32,510 nt of DNA from positions 9,036-41,545 of the forward strand of contig JAHELV010000023.1 of NCBI GenBank assembly GCA_024644015.1, given 5' to 3'. The notes under the pieces were generated by a model. The model made no database searches and was not told where the DNA came from. It saw nothing but the letters and a program-made list of their open reading frames with translations. Source of the DNA: Nitriliruptorales bacterium. Its GTDB lineage: Bacteria; Actinomycetota; Nitriliruptoria; Euzebyales; JAHELV01. The translations under genes and the position numbers were made by a program. How positions within the stretch are numbered: the first letter of the stretch is position 1; every line of letters starts with the position of its first letter. Positions 24,897 through 32,510 of the stretch are shown piece by piece.

Positions 24897-27023
24897 TCAG
24901 CCGCCGACCGCCGCGGTGCTGCCGAACCAACGGTCGCGCAGTTGGTCGTAGGCGCCGGACTCGATCAGTTCGAGCAGGGCGCCGTTGATGCGTTCGCGCA
25001 GTGGGCTGTCGATCGGTACGGCGAGCCCGTAGCGCACCTGCTCGAACACCGGCCCGACCACTCGGACCTCGCCGTTGCCCTCGTGCGACGCGTGGAACTG
25101 CAGCACCGGCGCGTCGAAGGCGATCGCATCGGCGTCGCCGCTGTCGAGCTGGGCGTAGGCGTCCTCGACGCGCCCGACCGTGACCGGGCCGACACCCTGC
25201 CGTGACAGGTAGTCCTCGGCCGCAGTGCCCGCCACGGTAGCGACCTTGTGACCGACCAGGTCGTCCGGGCCGTTGATGGCCCCACGCAACTCCTCCACCG
25301 CGAGCGTGGACGTGAGGCTTGCGGTGAACGACGCGAACACGAAGTACCCGGCGATCATCCACAGCAGTGCCCAGCCCCGACCCAGGTGACCCTTGGGCGC
25401 CTTGTCGCCGTACCCGACGGTGGTCACCGTCACAGCGGACCACCAGAACGAGTCCCAGATGCCCTGCCGGTAGTTGCTGTGGAAGTCGGGATTGTCGCGG
25501 CGCTCGAACCACCACACGAGGTGCGCGGACAGCGCCAGCGTGGCGAAGAAGAGGACCACCATCCACAGCGCGTTGCTGCGCAGCAGCAGGCCCCCGATGC
25601 GTCGTAGCTGCGTGACCGGCCCGCCGGTCTCGGCGGCCGGCACCATCACCTGCAGGCCCGTCTCGAAGATCGAATGGGTGAAATCGACGCGCTCCTCGCG
25701 ATCCGCGGTCACACCGAGGCCGGCGATCGCCACGTCCGCGGCGCCGCGATCGACGTCATCGAGCTGCTTGGCGATGCTGTTGACCCCGTAGAGCTCGTAA
25801 TCGACCCCCAGCTCCTCTGCGATCAGGTCGACCAGTTCGACCTCGAAGCCGCCGAACACGCGGTTCTCGTAGATGACGAACGGCGGGAACGAGCGCGCGG
25901 CGACGCGCAACGTGTCCAGCTCACGGTCACGTGTGAGCGCCCGGGCCCCATCCCCTGACTCGGGCACGGACGCAGGGTCGGCTGCGCTGAGCCAGCCGTC
26001 GACCAGGCCGGGATGGCCGCTGATCCATGCCCGGGCCTGCCGCTCGATGTCGGCGAAGTCACCCTCGCCGGCCGCCATGCGGGCGTTCTGGTCGAGGATG
26101 TCGTTGAGCGGGATCTCGATCGCCTCGAGCAGCCGCGCCGCAGGCGGGTTGGCGTCCAGGAAGCCACGGTTGGCCACGACCTGGATGTCGTTCGCCGGCC
26201 AGCCGGTCTGGCACGGGTCGGCCGGACAGCCCGCAAGACCCGCGATCTCGGTGCTGCCCGGCGCCAGCCGCTGACCGCGCGGGCGACTCGGGAACGGCGT
26301 CTCCAGCCAGCGGACGTCGCGACCCGGCACGAGCTCACCGACGGTCCAGTTCGGCGTGAACGTGTAGAACAGAATCGGCTCGCCCGCGGTGTGGCGGTCG
26401 ACCGTCTCGCGCATCAGCAGCGAGTAGTCGCCCTGGATCTGCTCGACGGTGTCGCCGAGCCCGTACGCCTCGAGGTGGTGGTCGATGACGTCGGCGCACG
26501 CCCACTCGACGTTGCAGCCGATCAGGTCGGCCCTGCCGTTGCCGTCGACGTCGAACAGTTCCGCGATGTCGGGGTCGCGCAGCGCCTCCAGATTGGTGAC
26601 GCCGTGCCGCTCCGCGGTCGCCTGATCGATCAGATACCCCTGGAGCGCGCCGGCTTCGACCTGGGTGCCGACGACCTCGATCGCGTCGGCGATGCGGTCC
26701 TCGCCCAGATACTGCTGGTGGAGCGGAAACCACCCGCTCGCCCAGAAGTCGACGTCGCCCGCGGCCGCCGCGCGATAGAACTCCTCGTTGTCCATCGTGC
26801 GCGGCCCGCTGACCTCGTAGCCCAGGTCATCGAGCAGCTGGCGGTAGATCTCGGCCTGGAACCAGCCGGTGTCCCACGTCGGCCGTGCCATGCTGATGGT
26901 GGCGTCGGGCTCCGTCTGCGCCAGGGCCGCCGCGCCCGTCGACAGGGTGAGCAGGACCACGGCGATCGCAACCAGCCGCCACGAGCGGTCGCGGCGGGTG
27001 CTGCCGGGCGAACGGATCACCAT
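24897..27023 (-). CDS. OpuAC-domain fused to GluR0-like K+ channel
   Basis: One uninterrupted frame of 708 residues. Residues 1-36 are a Sec signal peptide ending AALAQ, with no lipobox cysteine. Residues 42-345 are a glycine-betaine (OpuAC/ProX) binding domain, clearly paralogous to the neighbouring lipoprotein (PTWDTGWFQAEIYRQLL, DVDFWASGWFPLH, YTFTPNWTVGELVPG, DVDGNGRADL). After a linker, residues 369-462 are lobe S1 of an ionotropic-receptor ligand domain, with the carboxylate-binding Arg442 in TADREERVDF. TM1 is about 485-505, the pore loop 521-540 holds the K+ filter TVGYGD (535-540), TM2 is about 550-572, and S2 is 574-700 with Thr600 (AGTAAEDYL) and Asp637 (AFDAPVL). It is predicted to be a ligand-gated K+ channel with an extra osmolyte sensor. 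The upstream extension of the frame to 27860 overlaps parC and was rejected. Gating and ligands are inference. Confidence 0.88.
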   Translation of the reverse strand: MVIRSPGSTRRDRSWRLVAIAVVLLTLSTGAAALAQTEPDATISMARPTWDTGWFQAEIYRQLLDDLGYEVSGPRTMDNEEFYRAAAAGDVDFWASGWFPLHQQYLGEDRIADAIEVVGTQVEAGALQGYLIDQATAERHGVTNLEALRDPDIAELFDVDGNGRADLIGCNVEWACADVIDHHLEAYGLGDTVEQIQGDYSLLMRETVDRHTAGEPILFYTFTPNWTVGELVPGRDVRWLETPFPSRPRGQRLAPGSTEIAGLAGCPADPCQTGWPANDIQVVANRGFLDANPPAARLLEAIEIPLNDILDQNARMAAGEGDFADIERQARAWISGHPGLVDGWLSAADPASVPESGDGARALTRDRELDTLRVAARSFPPFVIYENRVFGGFEVELVDLIAEELGVDYELYGVNSIAKQLDDVDRGAADVAIAGLGVTADREERVDFTHSIFETGLQVMVPAAETGGPVTQLRRIGGLLLRSNALWMVVLFFATLALSAHLVWWFERRDNPDFHSNYRQGIWDSFWWSAVTVTTVGYGDKAPKGHLGRGWALLWMIAGYFVFASFTASLTSTLAVEELRGAINGPDDLVGHKVATVAGTAAEDYLSRQGVGPVTVGRVEDAYAQLDSGDADAIAFDAPVLQFHASHEGNGEVRVVGPVFEQVRYGLAVPIDSPLRERINGALLELIESGAYDQLRDRWFGSTAAVGG

Positions 27024-27034
27024 CTGCGCGTTCC

Positions 27035-27066
27035 CGGTGTCGACGGCAGGTGAGCGCCCGACACCG
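27035..27066 (-). promoter_or_regulatory. Inverted repeat just upstream of the channel gene
   Basis: CGGTGTCG (27035-27042) and CGACACCG (27059-27066) are perfect eight-base inverted halves separated by 16 bases, starting 12 bases before the channel ATG. It could be an operator or a structure in the mRNA leader. The rest of the gap to parC (27067-27272) shows no convincing promoter. Confidence 0.35.
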
Positions 27067-27272
27067 CCGAGCGGCCGAGGCCGGCGGGGCGCCGAACCAC
27101 CTCCACAGGATACGTGGGGGTCCGTCCGATCGGTCCCGCGTGCCGGGCGCGGCTCGCCGCCAGCCGTGCGACGCAGGGTGAGCCCATGCGGCGTTCTGCG
27201 CGACCTGAACGTCATCGCCGCGCCCACAAGGCACAATCGATGCGCAGGTACCTCATGACCGTGGAGTGCGCG

Positions 27273-29690
27273 ATGACCCGGCAGCCCAGTCTGCTCGATT
27301 CGTCGGCGGGTGGATCCGGCCGCGGCATCCGCCCGGTCAACATCGTCGACCGCATGCAGCAGGCGTTCCTCGACTACTCGATGAGCGTCATCGTCGGTCG
27401 GGCGCTGCCGGACGTCCGCGACGGGCTCAAACCGGTGCAGCGCCGGATCCTGTACGCAATGTGGGAGGCCGGTCTGCGCCCCGACCGACCGCTGCGCAAG
27501 TGTGCACGCGCCGTGGGTGAGGTGATGCAGAAGTACCACCCGCACGGCGACACGTCGATCTACGACGCGCTCGTGCGCATGGCGCAGGACTTCACGATGC
27601 GCGCGCCGCTGGTCGACGGACACGGCAACTTCGGGTCGATCGACGGCGACAACGCGGCCGCCATGCGCTACACCGAAGCGCGCCTGTCCGAGATCGCGAT
27701 GGCGCTGCTCGACGGCATCGACGAGCAGACCGTCGACATGGTCGCCAACTACGACGGCGACGACGACGAACCCGTCGTGCTGCCGGCGCGTCTTCCCAAC
27801 CTGCTGCTCAACGGGTCGACCGGCATCGCCGTCGGCATGGCGACCAACATCCCCCCGCACAACCTCGCCGAGCTGGTCGAAGCGTGCCTGCTGCTCATCG
27901 ACCGTCCCGAGGCGACCCTCGACCAGCTGCTCGACAAGGTGCCGGCGCCCGACTTCCCGACGGGTGGCCGCATCGTCAGCACCGATGGGATACGCCAGGC
28001 CTACGCCACGGGCCGCGGCGCGATCACCGTCGAGGCGATCGCGACCACCGAGATGCGGTCCGGCGGCATGCCCCGCATCATCGTGACCGAGATCCCGTAC
28101 CAGGTGAACAAGGCGACGCTGCTGGAGCGGATCGCCGAGCTCGTCAAGACCAAGAAGATCGACGAGATCCGCGACCTGCGCGACGAGTCGTCACGTGACG
28201 GGATGCGCATCGTCATCGAGCTCAAGCGCGGTGAGGATCCCGCGCGGGTGCTGGCCAAGCTGTACCAGCGCAGCGACCTGCGGACGAACTTCAACGCCAA
28301 CATCGTCGCGCTCCACGGCGGGCAGCCACGCACGCTGGGCCTGCGGGACTGCCTGCTCGCGTACGTCGCGCATCAGCGGACCGTGCTCACACGGCGCACC
28401 ACCTACCGCCGCGATCGCGCTGCGGCCCGCGCGCACGTCCTTGCAGGGCTGCTGATCGCGCTGGACCACCTCGACGAGGTGATCGCGCTGATCCGGGCCG
28501 CCCCCAGTGCCGACCACGCGCGCACCGAGCTGATGGCGCGCTACGACCTGTCCGAGATCCAGGCGACCGCCATCCTGGACATGCAACTGCGTCGCCTCGC
28601 ACAGCTCGAGCGGTCCAAGATCGCGACGGAGCACGCGGAGCTGCAGGCGATGATCGCCGAGCTTGAGGCGATCCTTGCGGACCCCGCGAAGCTCGATCGC
28701 CTCCTTGCGACCGAGCTGCGGGCGCTGCGCAAGGCACACGCCGATCCGCGCCGCAGCCGGCTCGACGGCCGGGAACCGGGTGACGACGACGCGGACGAGG
28801 CGCTGCCCCAGCTCGAAGCGCAACCGGTCACCGTCTACGTCACGGCCGGGGCGGTCGTGAAGGCCGTTGCCCGGCGCCGCACCAGCACACCTCACCGCGA
28901 CGCGCGCGATCCGGTCGTGGCGGTCGTGCGGGCAACCACGGCTGACGACCTCCTGCTGGTCGACGCCGAGGGCGGCGGGTACCGCGTGGCACTGGGTGAC
29001 GTGCCGGTGGTGCCGGCTCGCCAGCGCGGCGTGCCGATCGTGCAGCTGTACGGCTCGCCGCCGGACGCGCCGATCGTCGGCGCGGTCGCACTGGTCGAAG
29101 GCGCTGACATCGTGACACTGTCCGCGCAGGGGTTGATCAAACGCTCCGCGGTCGCCGAGTACCGCGGGCGGACCCAGCAGATGATCGCCGCGGGCGTACG
29201 CGATGACGACGAGCTGGTCGCGGTGGCACGCTGCACCGACAGCGACGAGATGATGGTGGGGCACGACGGCGGCCTGGTCATCCGCTACGCGGCCGACGAC
29301 GTCCGCACCATGGGACGCCCGTCGTTCGGCGTGGCCGCGCAGCAGCTCCCCGAGGGCGCGCGCTGCGTCGCACTGTCGATCGTCACGCCGGCCGACGCCG
29401 GCCAGGCGGTCGAGGTCGTGACCATCGACCCGGCGGGCGCGGCAAAACGCAGTCCGCTCGATGACTACCCGTCACAGAAGCGCGGTGGCAAGGGCGTGCT
29501 GTCGGGCGCTGCACCCCTGGCGTGGTGCGGGCTCGCCACCGACGCCCACCTCGTGACCGAGGAGGGGCCGCAGGTCGTACGGGCGGCGCAGCTCGATCAG
29601 GTCGGCCGCACCGGTCGGCCGGTACCGACCGTGCCCGCGTTGACCGGCCAGGTCGTCCCCGAGCCGCGCACGGACGATGCAGTTCGCTGA
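27273..29690 (+). CDS. parC: Type IIA topoisomerase subunit A (ParC/GyrA)
   Basis: The DNA-cleaving subunit, partner of the parE-like gene. The winged-helix/tower part shows [40 protein letters not shown] and [14 protein letters not shown] with the catalytic Tyr; the quinolone-pocket position equal to E. coli GyrA Ser83 is Thr and the Asp87 equivalent is kept. [20 protein letters not shown] and the tower follow. The C-terminal beta-pinwheel has QKRGGKG about 80 residues from the end, a GyrA-box-like motif in a late blade instead of the first one. I chose the ATG at 27273 with GGAG six bases upstream (805 residues); ATGs at 27240 and 27255 are possible. It overlaps the next gene by 14 bases. 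Confidence 0.9.
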   Translation: MTRQPSLLDSSAGGSGRGIRPVNIVDRMQQAFLDYSMSVIVGRALPDVRDGLKPVQRRILYAMWEAGLRPDRPLRKCARAVGEVMQKYHPHGDTSIYDALVRMAQDFTMRAPLVDGHGNFGSIDGDNAAAMRYTEARLSEIAMALLDGIDEQTVDMVANYDGDDDEPVVLPARLPNLLLNGSTGIAVGMATNIPPHNLAELVEACLLLIDRPEATLDQLLDKVPAPDFPTGGRIVSTDGIRQAYATGRGAITVEAIATTEMRSGGMPRIIVTEIPYQVNKATLLERIAELVKTKKIDEIRDLRDESSRDGMRIVIELKRGEDPARVLAKLYQRSDLRTNFNANIVALHGGQPRTLGLRDCLLAYVAHQRTVLTRRTTYRRDRAAARAHVLAGLLIALDHLDEVIALIRAAPSADHARTELMARYDLSEIQATAILDMQLRRLAQLERSKIATEHAELQAMIAELEAILADPAKLDRLLATELRALRKAHADPRRSRLDGREPGDDDADEALPQLEAQPVTVYVTAGAVVKAVARRRTSTPHRDARDPVVAVVRATTADDLLLVDAEGGGYRVALGDVPVVPARQRGVPIVQLYGSPPDAPIVGAVALVEGADIVTLSAQGLIKRSAVAEYRGRTQQMIAAGVRDDDELVAVARCTDSDEMMVGHDGGLVIRYAADDVRTMGRPSFGVAAQQLPEGARCVALSIVTPADAGQAVEVVTIDPAGAAKRSPLDDYPSQKRGGKGVLSGAAPLAWCGLATDAHLVTEEGPQVVRAAQLDQVGRTGRPVPTVPALTGQVVPEPRTDDAVR

Positions 29691-30276
29691 CGTCGTGGAC
29701 CGCCGCCGCATGGTGCGGCGGTACCGGCCCGATCCGGTCGACCCGGCGGTCATCGCGCAGGTTGTCGAGACGGCACGTCGAGGTCCCAGCGCCGGCTTCG
29801 CCCAGGCAACCTCGTTCGTGGTCGTCACCGACCGCAGCGTGCGCGACCGTGTGGCGCGAGTGTGCGACGAGCCGGCGTACGTCGCCCGAGGCCTCCAGCC
29901 CTGGGTGTCGGTCGCACCCGTGCACGTGGTGCCGTGCGTGCGACCCGACGACTACCGTCGGCGCTACGCCGAGCCCGACAAGGCGCGCAGCCGCGGGCCC
30001 GAGGGGTGGGCGGTGCCGTTCTGGTGGGTCGACGGGGGAGCGGCGGTCATGCTGCTGCTGCTCGCCGCGGTGGACCACGGTCTCGACGCCGGGCTGCTCG
30101 ACGTCGCCGACCGCGACGGCCTGCGCGACCTCCTCGAGATCCCACCCGACGTCGAGCCGCTCGGTCTCGTCACCATCGGCCATGCGGCGGCGACCCAGCC
30201 GCGGTCGTCGGCCGGTCGTCGGTCGCGTCGGCCGCTGGCCGACCAGTTGCACTGGCAGCGCTGGCACCGCGCGTGA
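29677..30276 (+). CDS. Nitroreductase-family flavoprotein
   Basis: A 199-residue protein of the FMN-dependent nitroreductase superfamily. The N-terminal block [20 protein letters not shown] and [20 protein letters not shown] match the FMN-phosphate-binding Arg and SAGNxQ regions, and [20 protein letters not shown] is the hydrophobic core helix. [10 protein letters not shown] is the usual C-terminal strand before the final basic segment. Some members activate nitro compounds and others modify F420 or flavin; the substrate cannot be told here. The ATG lies within the end of parC (14-base overlap), so it is co-translated, though no functional tie to topoisomerase is known to me. Confidence 0.85.
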   Translation: MQFADVVDRRRMVRRYRPDPVDPAVIAQVVETARRGPSAGFAQATSFVVVTDRSVRDRVARVCDEPAYVARGLQPWVSVAPVHVVPCVRPDDYRRRYAEPDKARSRGPEGWAVPFWWVDGGAAVMLLLLAAVDHGLDAGLLDVADRDGLRDLLEIPPDVEPLGLVTIGHAAATQPRSSAGRRSRRPLADQLHWQRWHRA

Positions 30277-30285
30277 CGGTGACCG

Positions 30286-30340
30286 GCACCATCGTGGTGC
30301 GAACGACACCAATCCTGGTGGCCCTCGCGCAACGATGGTG
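30286..30340 (+). terminator. Cluster of hairpins with CACCA/TGGTG arms after the nitroreductase gene
   Basis: GCACCA-TCG-TGGTGC (30286-30300) and CACCA-ATCC-TGGTG (30306-30319) are two perfect small hairpins starting ten bases after the nitroreductase stop. Alternatively CACCATCGT (30287-30295) can pair with ACGATGGTG (30332-30340), nine perfect pairs enclosing the second hairpin. It lies before the proS promoter, so it more likely terminates the parC operon than regulates proS. No T-run is seen. Confidence 0.4.
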
Positions 30341-30365
30341 TGCGTCGGGCATCACATCCGACCGG

Positions 30366-30401
30366 TAGGCTCGGGCGTCCCACTGGTCGAGTCCCTAGGA
30401 G
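30366..30401 (+). promoter_or_regulatory. -10 element and ribosome site of proS
   Basis: TAGGCT (30366-30371) fits TANNNT and would give a leader of about 30 bases. TAGGAG (30396-30401) stands eight bases before GTG 30410 and decides that start over the in-frame ATG at 30422. No convincing -35 hexamer was seen, and no T-box motif (AGGGTGGNACC) is present. Confidence 0.45.
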
Positions 30402-30409
30402 TACCTGCT

Positions 30410-32173
30410 GTGGCGCTGCGCATGTCGACGTTGTTCCTACGGACCCTGCGTGAGGACCCGTCGGACGCGGAGGTCCCGAGCCACCGCCTGCTGGTGCGAG
30501 GCGGCTACGTCCGGCGCGCCGCGCCCGGCATCTTCAGCTGGTTGCCGCTCGGGTGGTTGGTGTACCGCAACGTCGAACGCATCGTCCGCGAGGAGATGGA
30601 CCGGGCGGGCTTTCAGGAGGTGCACTTCCCGGCGCTGTTGCCCCGCGAGCCGTACGAAGCGACCAGCCGCTGGACCGAGTACGGCGACACCCTGTTCCGC
30701 CTCCGGGACCGGCGGAACGCCGACTACCTGCTGGGACCGACCCACGAGGAACTGTTCACCCTGCTGGTCAAGGACCTTTACAGCTCGTACCGGGATCTGC
30801 CGCTGTCGCTGTACCAGATCCAAACCAAGTACCGCGACGAGGCGCGCCCACGGGCAGGAGTGCTGCGTGGCCGTGAGTTCGTCATGAAGGACTCGTACTC
30901 GTTCGACATCGACGACGCCGGTCTCGACCGGTCCTACGAGGCACACCGCGCCGCGTACCTGCGGACCTTCGACCGCCTCGGGTTGAGCTACGAGATCGTC
31001 GATGCCATGTCGGGCGCGATGGGCGGTTCCGCCTCGGAGGAGTTCCTCGCGCCGACGCCGGTCGGTGAGGACTCGTTCGTCCGCTGCACCACCTGCGGGT
31101 ACGCCGCGAACGCCGAGGCCGTGCAGATCGCTCCGGCCAAGCCGGTGGACGCGACCGCCGTGCCCGCCGCGCACGTGGAGGACACGCCGGACACGCCGAC
31201 GATCGCGACGTTGGTCGATCTGTTGAACTCGCGCGAGGATTTGGCCCGCGACGACCGTCCCTGGGCGGCTGCAGACACGCTCAAGAATGTGGTCGTGACG
31301 TTGCGTCATCCTGACGGGACGACCGAATCACTGGCGGTCGGGGTGCCAGGCGATCGAGATGTCGATCTCAAGCGCCTGGAGGCCGCGGTGACGCCGGCCG
31401 AGGTCGAGCCGTTCACCGACGACGACTTCGCCGCGCGGCCGCAGCTGGCCAAGGGGTACATCGGCCCGGGCGCGCTTGGTGCCGAGCACGGGATCCGCTT
31501 TTTGCTGGACCCGCGGATCAGCGACGGCACCCGCTGGGTCACGGGCGCCGACGTGCACGGACGGCACGTGGTCGACCTGGTCGTGGGGCGCGACTTCACC
31601 GCGGACGGCACGATCGACGTGGCCGACATCCGAGACGGCGACCCGTGCCCGTCGTGTGACGGCACGCTGACGCTTGCACGGGGTATCGAGATCGGACACA
31701 TCTTCAAGCTGGGCCGGCGCTACGCGGAGGCGCTGGACCTGACCGTGCAGGACGAGGCCGGTGGCCAGATCACCGTGACCATGGGCTCCTACGGCATCGG
31801 TGTCACGCGGGCGGTCGCGGCGATCGCCGAGCAGACCCACGACGACGCCGGCCTGTGTTGGCCCCGGTCGGTGACGCCCGTCGACATCCACGTGGTCGCG
31901 ACCGGCAAGGACGACACGCCGTTCGACGCCGCCGAGGCGGTGATCGGTGAGCTCGAGGATGCCGGGTTGTCCGTGCTGTACGACGACCGTCGCGTGAGCG
32001 CGGGCGTCAAGTTCAACGACGCCGACCTGCTGGGTGCGCCGACGATCGTGGTGCTCGGCCGCGGGCTGCAGCGCGGCGTCGCTGAGATCAAGGACCGCGC
32101 CACGGGCGACCGCACCGACATCGACCTGGCCGAGGTCGCCACCTACCTGACCGACCTGGTGCGGGCCGGCTAG
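30410..32173 (+). CDS. proS: Prolyl-tRNA synthetase, bacterial type
   Basis: A 587-residue class II aminoacyl-tRNA synthetase charging tRNA-Pro. Motif 1 lies around [20 protein letters not shown], motif 2 is [20 protein letters not shown], and motif 3 is [36 protein letters not shown] with the following [14 protein letters not shown] marks the bacterial form, and residues about 225-400 form the insertion domain (YbaK-like) that hydrolyses mischarged Ala-tRNA-Pro. The C-terminal anticodon-binding domain begins near [13 protein letters not shown] and includes [20 protein letters not shown]. The longer open frame to 29522 runs through parC and the nitroreductase gene and is spurious. Confidence 0.96.
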   Translation: MALRMSTLFLRTLREDPSDAEVPSHRLLVRGGYVRRAAPGIFSWLPLGWLVYRNVERIVREEMDRAGFQEVHFPALLPREPYEATSRWTEYGDTLFRLRDRRNADYLLGPTHEELFTLLVKDLYSSYRDLPLSLYQIQTKYRDEARPRAGVLRGREFVMKDSYSFDIDDAGLDRSYEAHRAAYLRTFDRLGLSYEIVDAMSGAMGGSASEEFLAPTPVGEDSFVRCTTCGYAANAEAVQIAPAKPVDATAVPAAHVEDTPDTPTIATLVDLLNSREDLARDDRPWAAADTLKNVVVTLRHPDGTTESLAVGVPGDRDVDLKRLEAAVTPAEVEPFTDDDFAARPQLAKGYIGPGALGAEHGIRFLLDPRISDGTRWVTGADVHGRHVVDLVVGRDFTADGTIDVADIRDGDPCPSCDGTLTLARGIEIGHIFKLGRRYAEALDLTVQDEAGGQITVTMGSYGIGVTRAVAAIAEQTHDDAGLCWPRSVTPVDIHVVATGKDDTPFDAAEAVIGELEDAGLSVLYDDRRVSAGVKFNDADLLGAPTIVVLGRGLQRGVAEIKDRATGDRTDIDLAEVATYLTDLVRAG

Positions 32174-32317
32174 CACCTCCGAAGGCGCCCTACGCGGCGG
32201 CGGCGATCCCGGTGTCGTGAACGTCGAGTGTTGGCTCGAGCGTGCGGACGTTCAGCGTGACGGTTGGCTGCCTGTGGGGTCGCTGCGGGTCGCTGGGCGC
32301 GTGGCATGCTGCGCGCC

Positions 32318-32510
32318 ATGGCCCACGTCGACGTGTCGCACCTGCGCTATGTCCTGCCCAACGGGCGGGTCCTGCTCGATGACGTGTCGTTCCGGGTGGC
32401 CGACGGTGCGAAGGCGGCGCTGGTCGGCGCCAACGGCATGGGTAAGACCACGCTGTTGCGAATCCTCGCCGGCGACCTGTTGCCCGACGCGGGGACAGCG
32501 GTGTCCAGCG
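32318..32510 (+). CDS. ABC-F family ATPase, N-terminal fragment
   Basis: The first 64 codons of a gene that continues past the window: MAHVDVSHLRYVLPNGRVLL, then VSFRVADGAKAALVGANGMG with Walker A GANGMGKTTLLRILAG and DLLPDAGT. The sequence is the usual opening of soluble ABC-F proteins, which act on the ribosome or in antibiotic resistance and have two ATPase domains; a transporter ATPase is less likely given the GANGMGK form and the absence of a permease. The ATG has no clear ribosome site; CATGCT ends seven bases before it, like the other leaderless-type starts in this window. The 144 bases between proS and this gene show nothing else. Confidence 0.8.
   Translation, partial: MAHVDVSHLRYVLPNGRVLLDDVSFRVADGAKAALVGANGMGKTTLLRILAGDLLPDAGTAVSS

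Noticed and set aside
27024-27860. In-frame upstream extension of the channel gene (987-residue frame)
   Set aside because: The added part is antisense to the parC 5' half, has no domain resemblance, and would bury the clear signal peptide inside the protein.
30277-30409. T-box leader for proS
   Set aside because: The conserved T-box sequence AGGGTGGNACC is absent and the leader downstream of the -10 element is only about 30 bases.

Overview
The window comes from a high-GC, flagellated bacterium, most likely a deep-branching actinobacterium of the Nitriliruptoria/Euzebyales or Acidimicrobiia kind. The pointers are the GC-rich codon use, a DUF222/13E12-type HNH nuclease with an actinobacterial LexA box, several probable leaderless transcripts (a TANNNT -10 hexamer 6-7 nt before the start codon), an HrdB/SigB-like sigma factor, and flagellar genes. 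This placement is an inference from gene content, not a phylogeny.

Bases 1-7654 are flagellar. flhA, an FlhF-like protein with decayed GTPase motifs, a small membrane protein and an M23 (LytM) peptidase read rightward in an overlapping operon. They converge on a leftward operon flgN-flgK-flgL-fliW-csrA, which has a good sigma-28-type promoter. Bases 7852-9428 hold an HNH endonuclease gene whose promoter contains a perfect SOS box. Bases 9512-14885 are mixed housekeeping: a thioesterase remnant, a short-chain reductase, a stand-alone 5'-3' exonuclease, a hypothetical protein, a J-domain membrane protein, an NAD(P)-binding/DUF2867 protein and an AlkA-type DNA glycosylase. Bases 14922-15950 hold a group-2 sigma factor with an ECF-type promoter and a strong terminator. 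Bases 16052-19266 are dapC-dapD-dapE, the succinylase branch of diaminopimelate/lysine synthesis, followed by a small membrane protein.

Bases 19608-29690 hold a second type IIA topoisomerase (parE-like and parC-like). An osmolyte module of about 5 kb lies between its two genes: a BCCT-family betaine transporter, an overlapping glycine-betaine-type (OpuAC/ProX) binding lipoprotein, and, converging on them, one gene that fuses the same kind of OpuAC domain to a GluR0-like K+ channel (S1, TM1, TVGYGD pore, TM2, S2). This channel is the most unusual feature of the window. It looks like a bacterial ionotropic receptor with an amino-terminal osmolyte-binding domain, next to the matching transporter and binding protein. 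A plausible but untested role is coupling compatible-solute availability to K+ flux during osmotic adjustment.

After parC come a nitroreductase-family gene, proS (with the bacterial insertion domain), and the first 64 codons of an ABC-F ATPase that runs off the end. No rRNA, tRNA, CRISPR or insertion sequence was seen. No gene-free stretch exceeds 300 bases. The longest (7621-7851, 21690-21927 and 27024-27272) are described as promoter, leader or inverted-repeat regions where anything could be seen.
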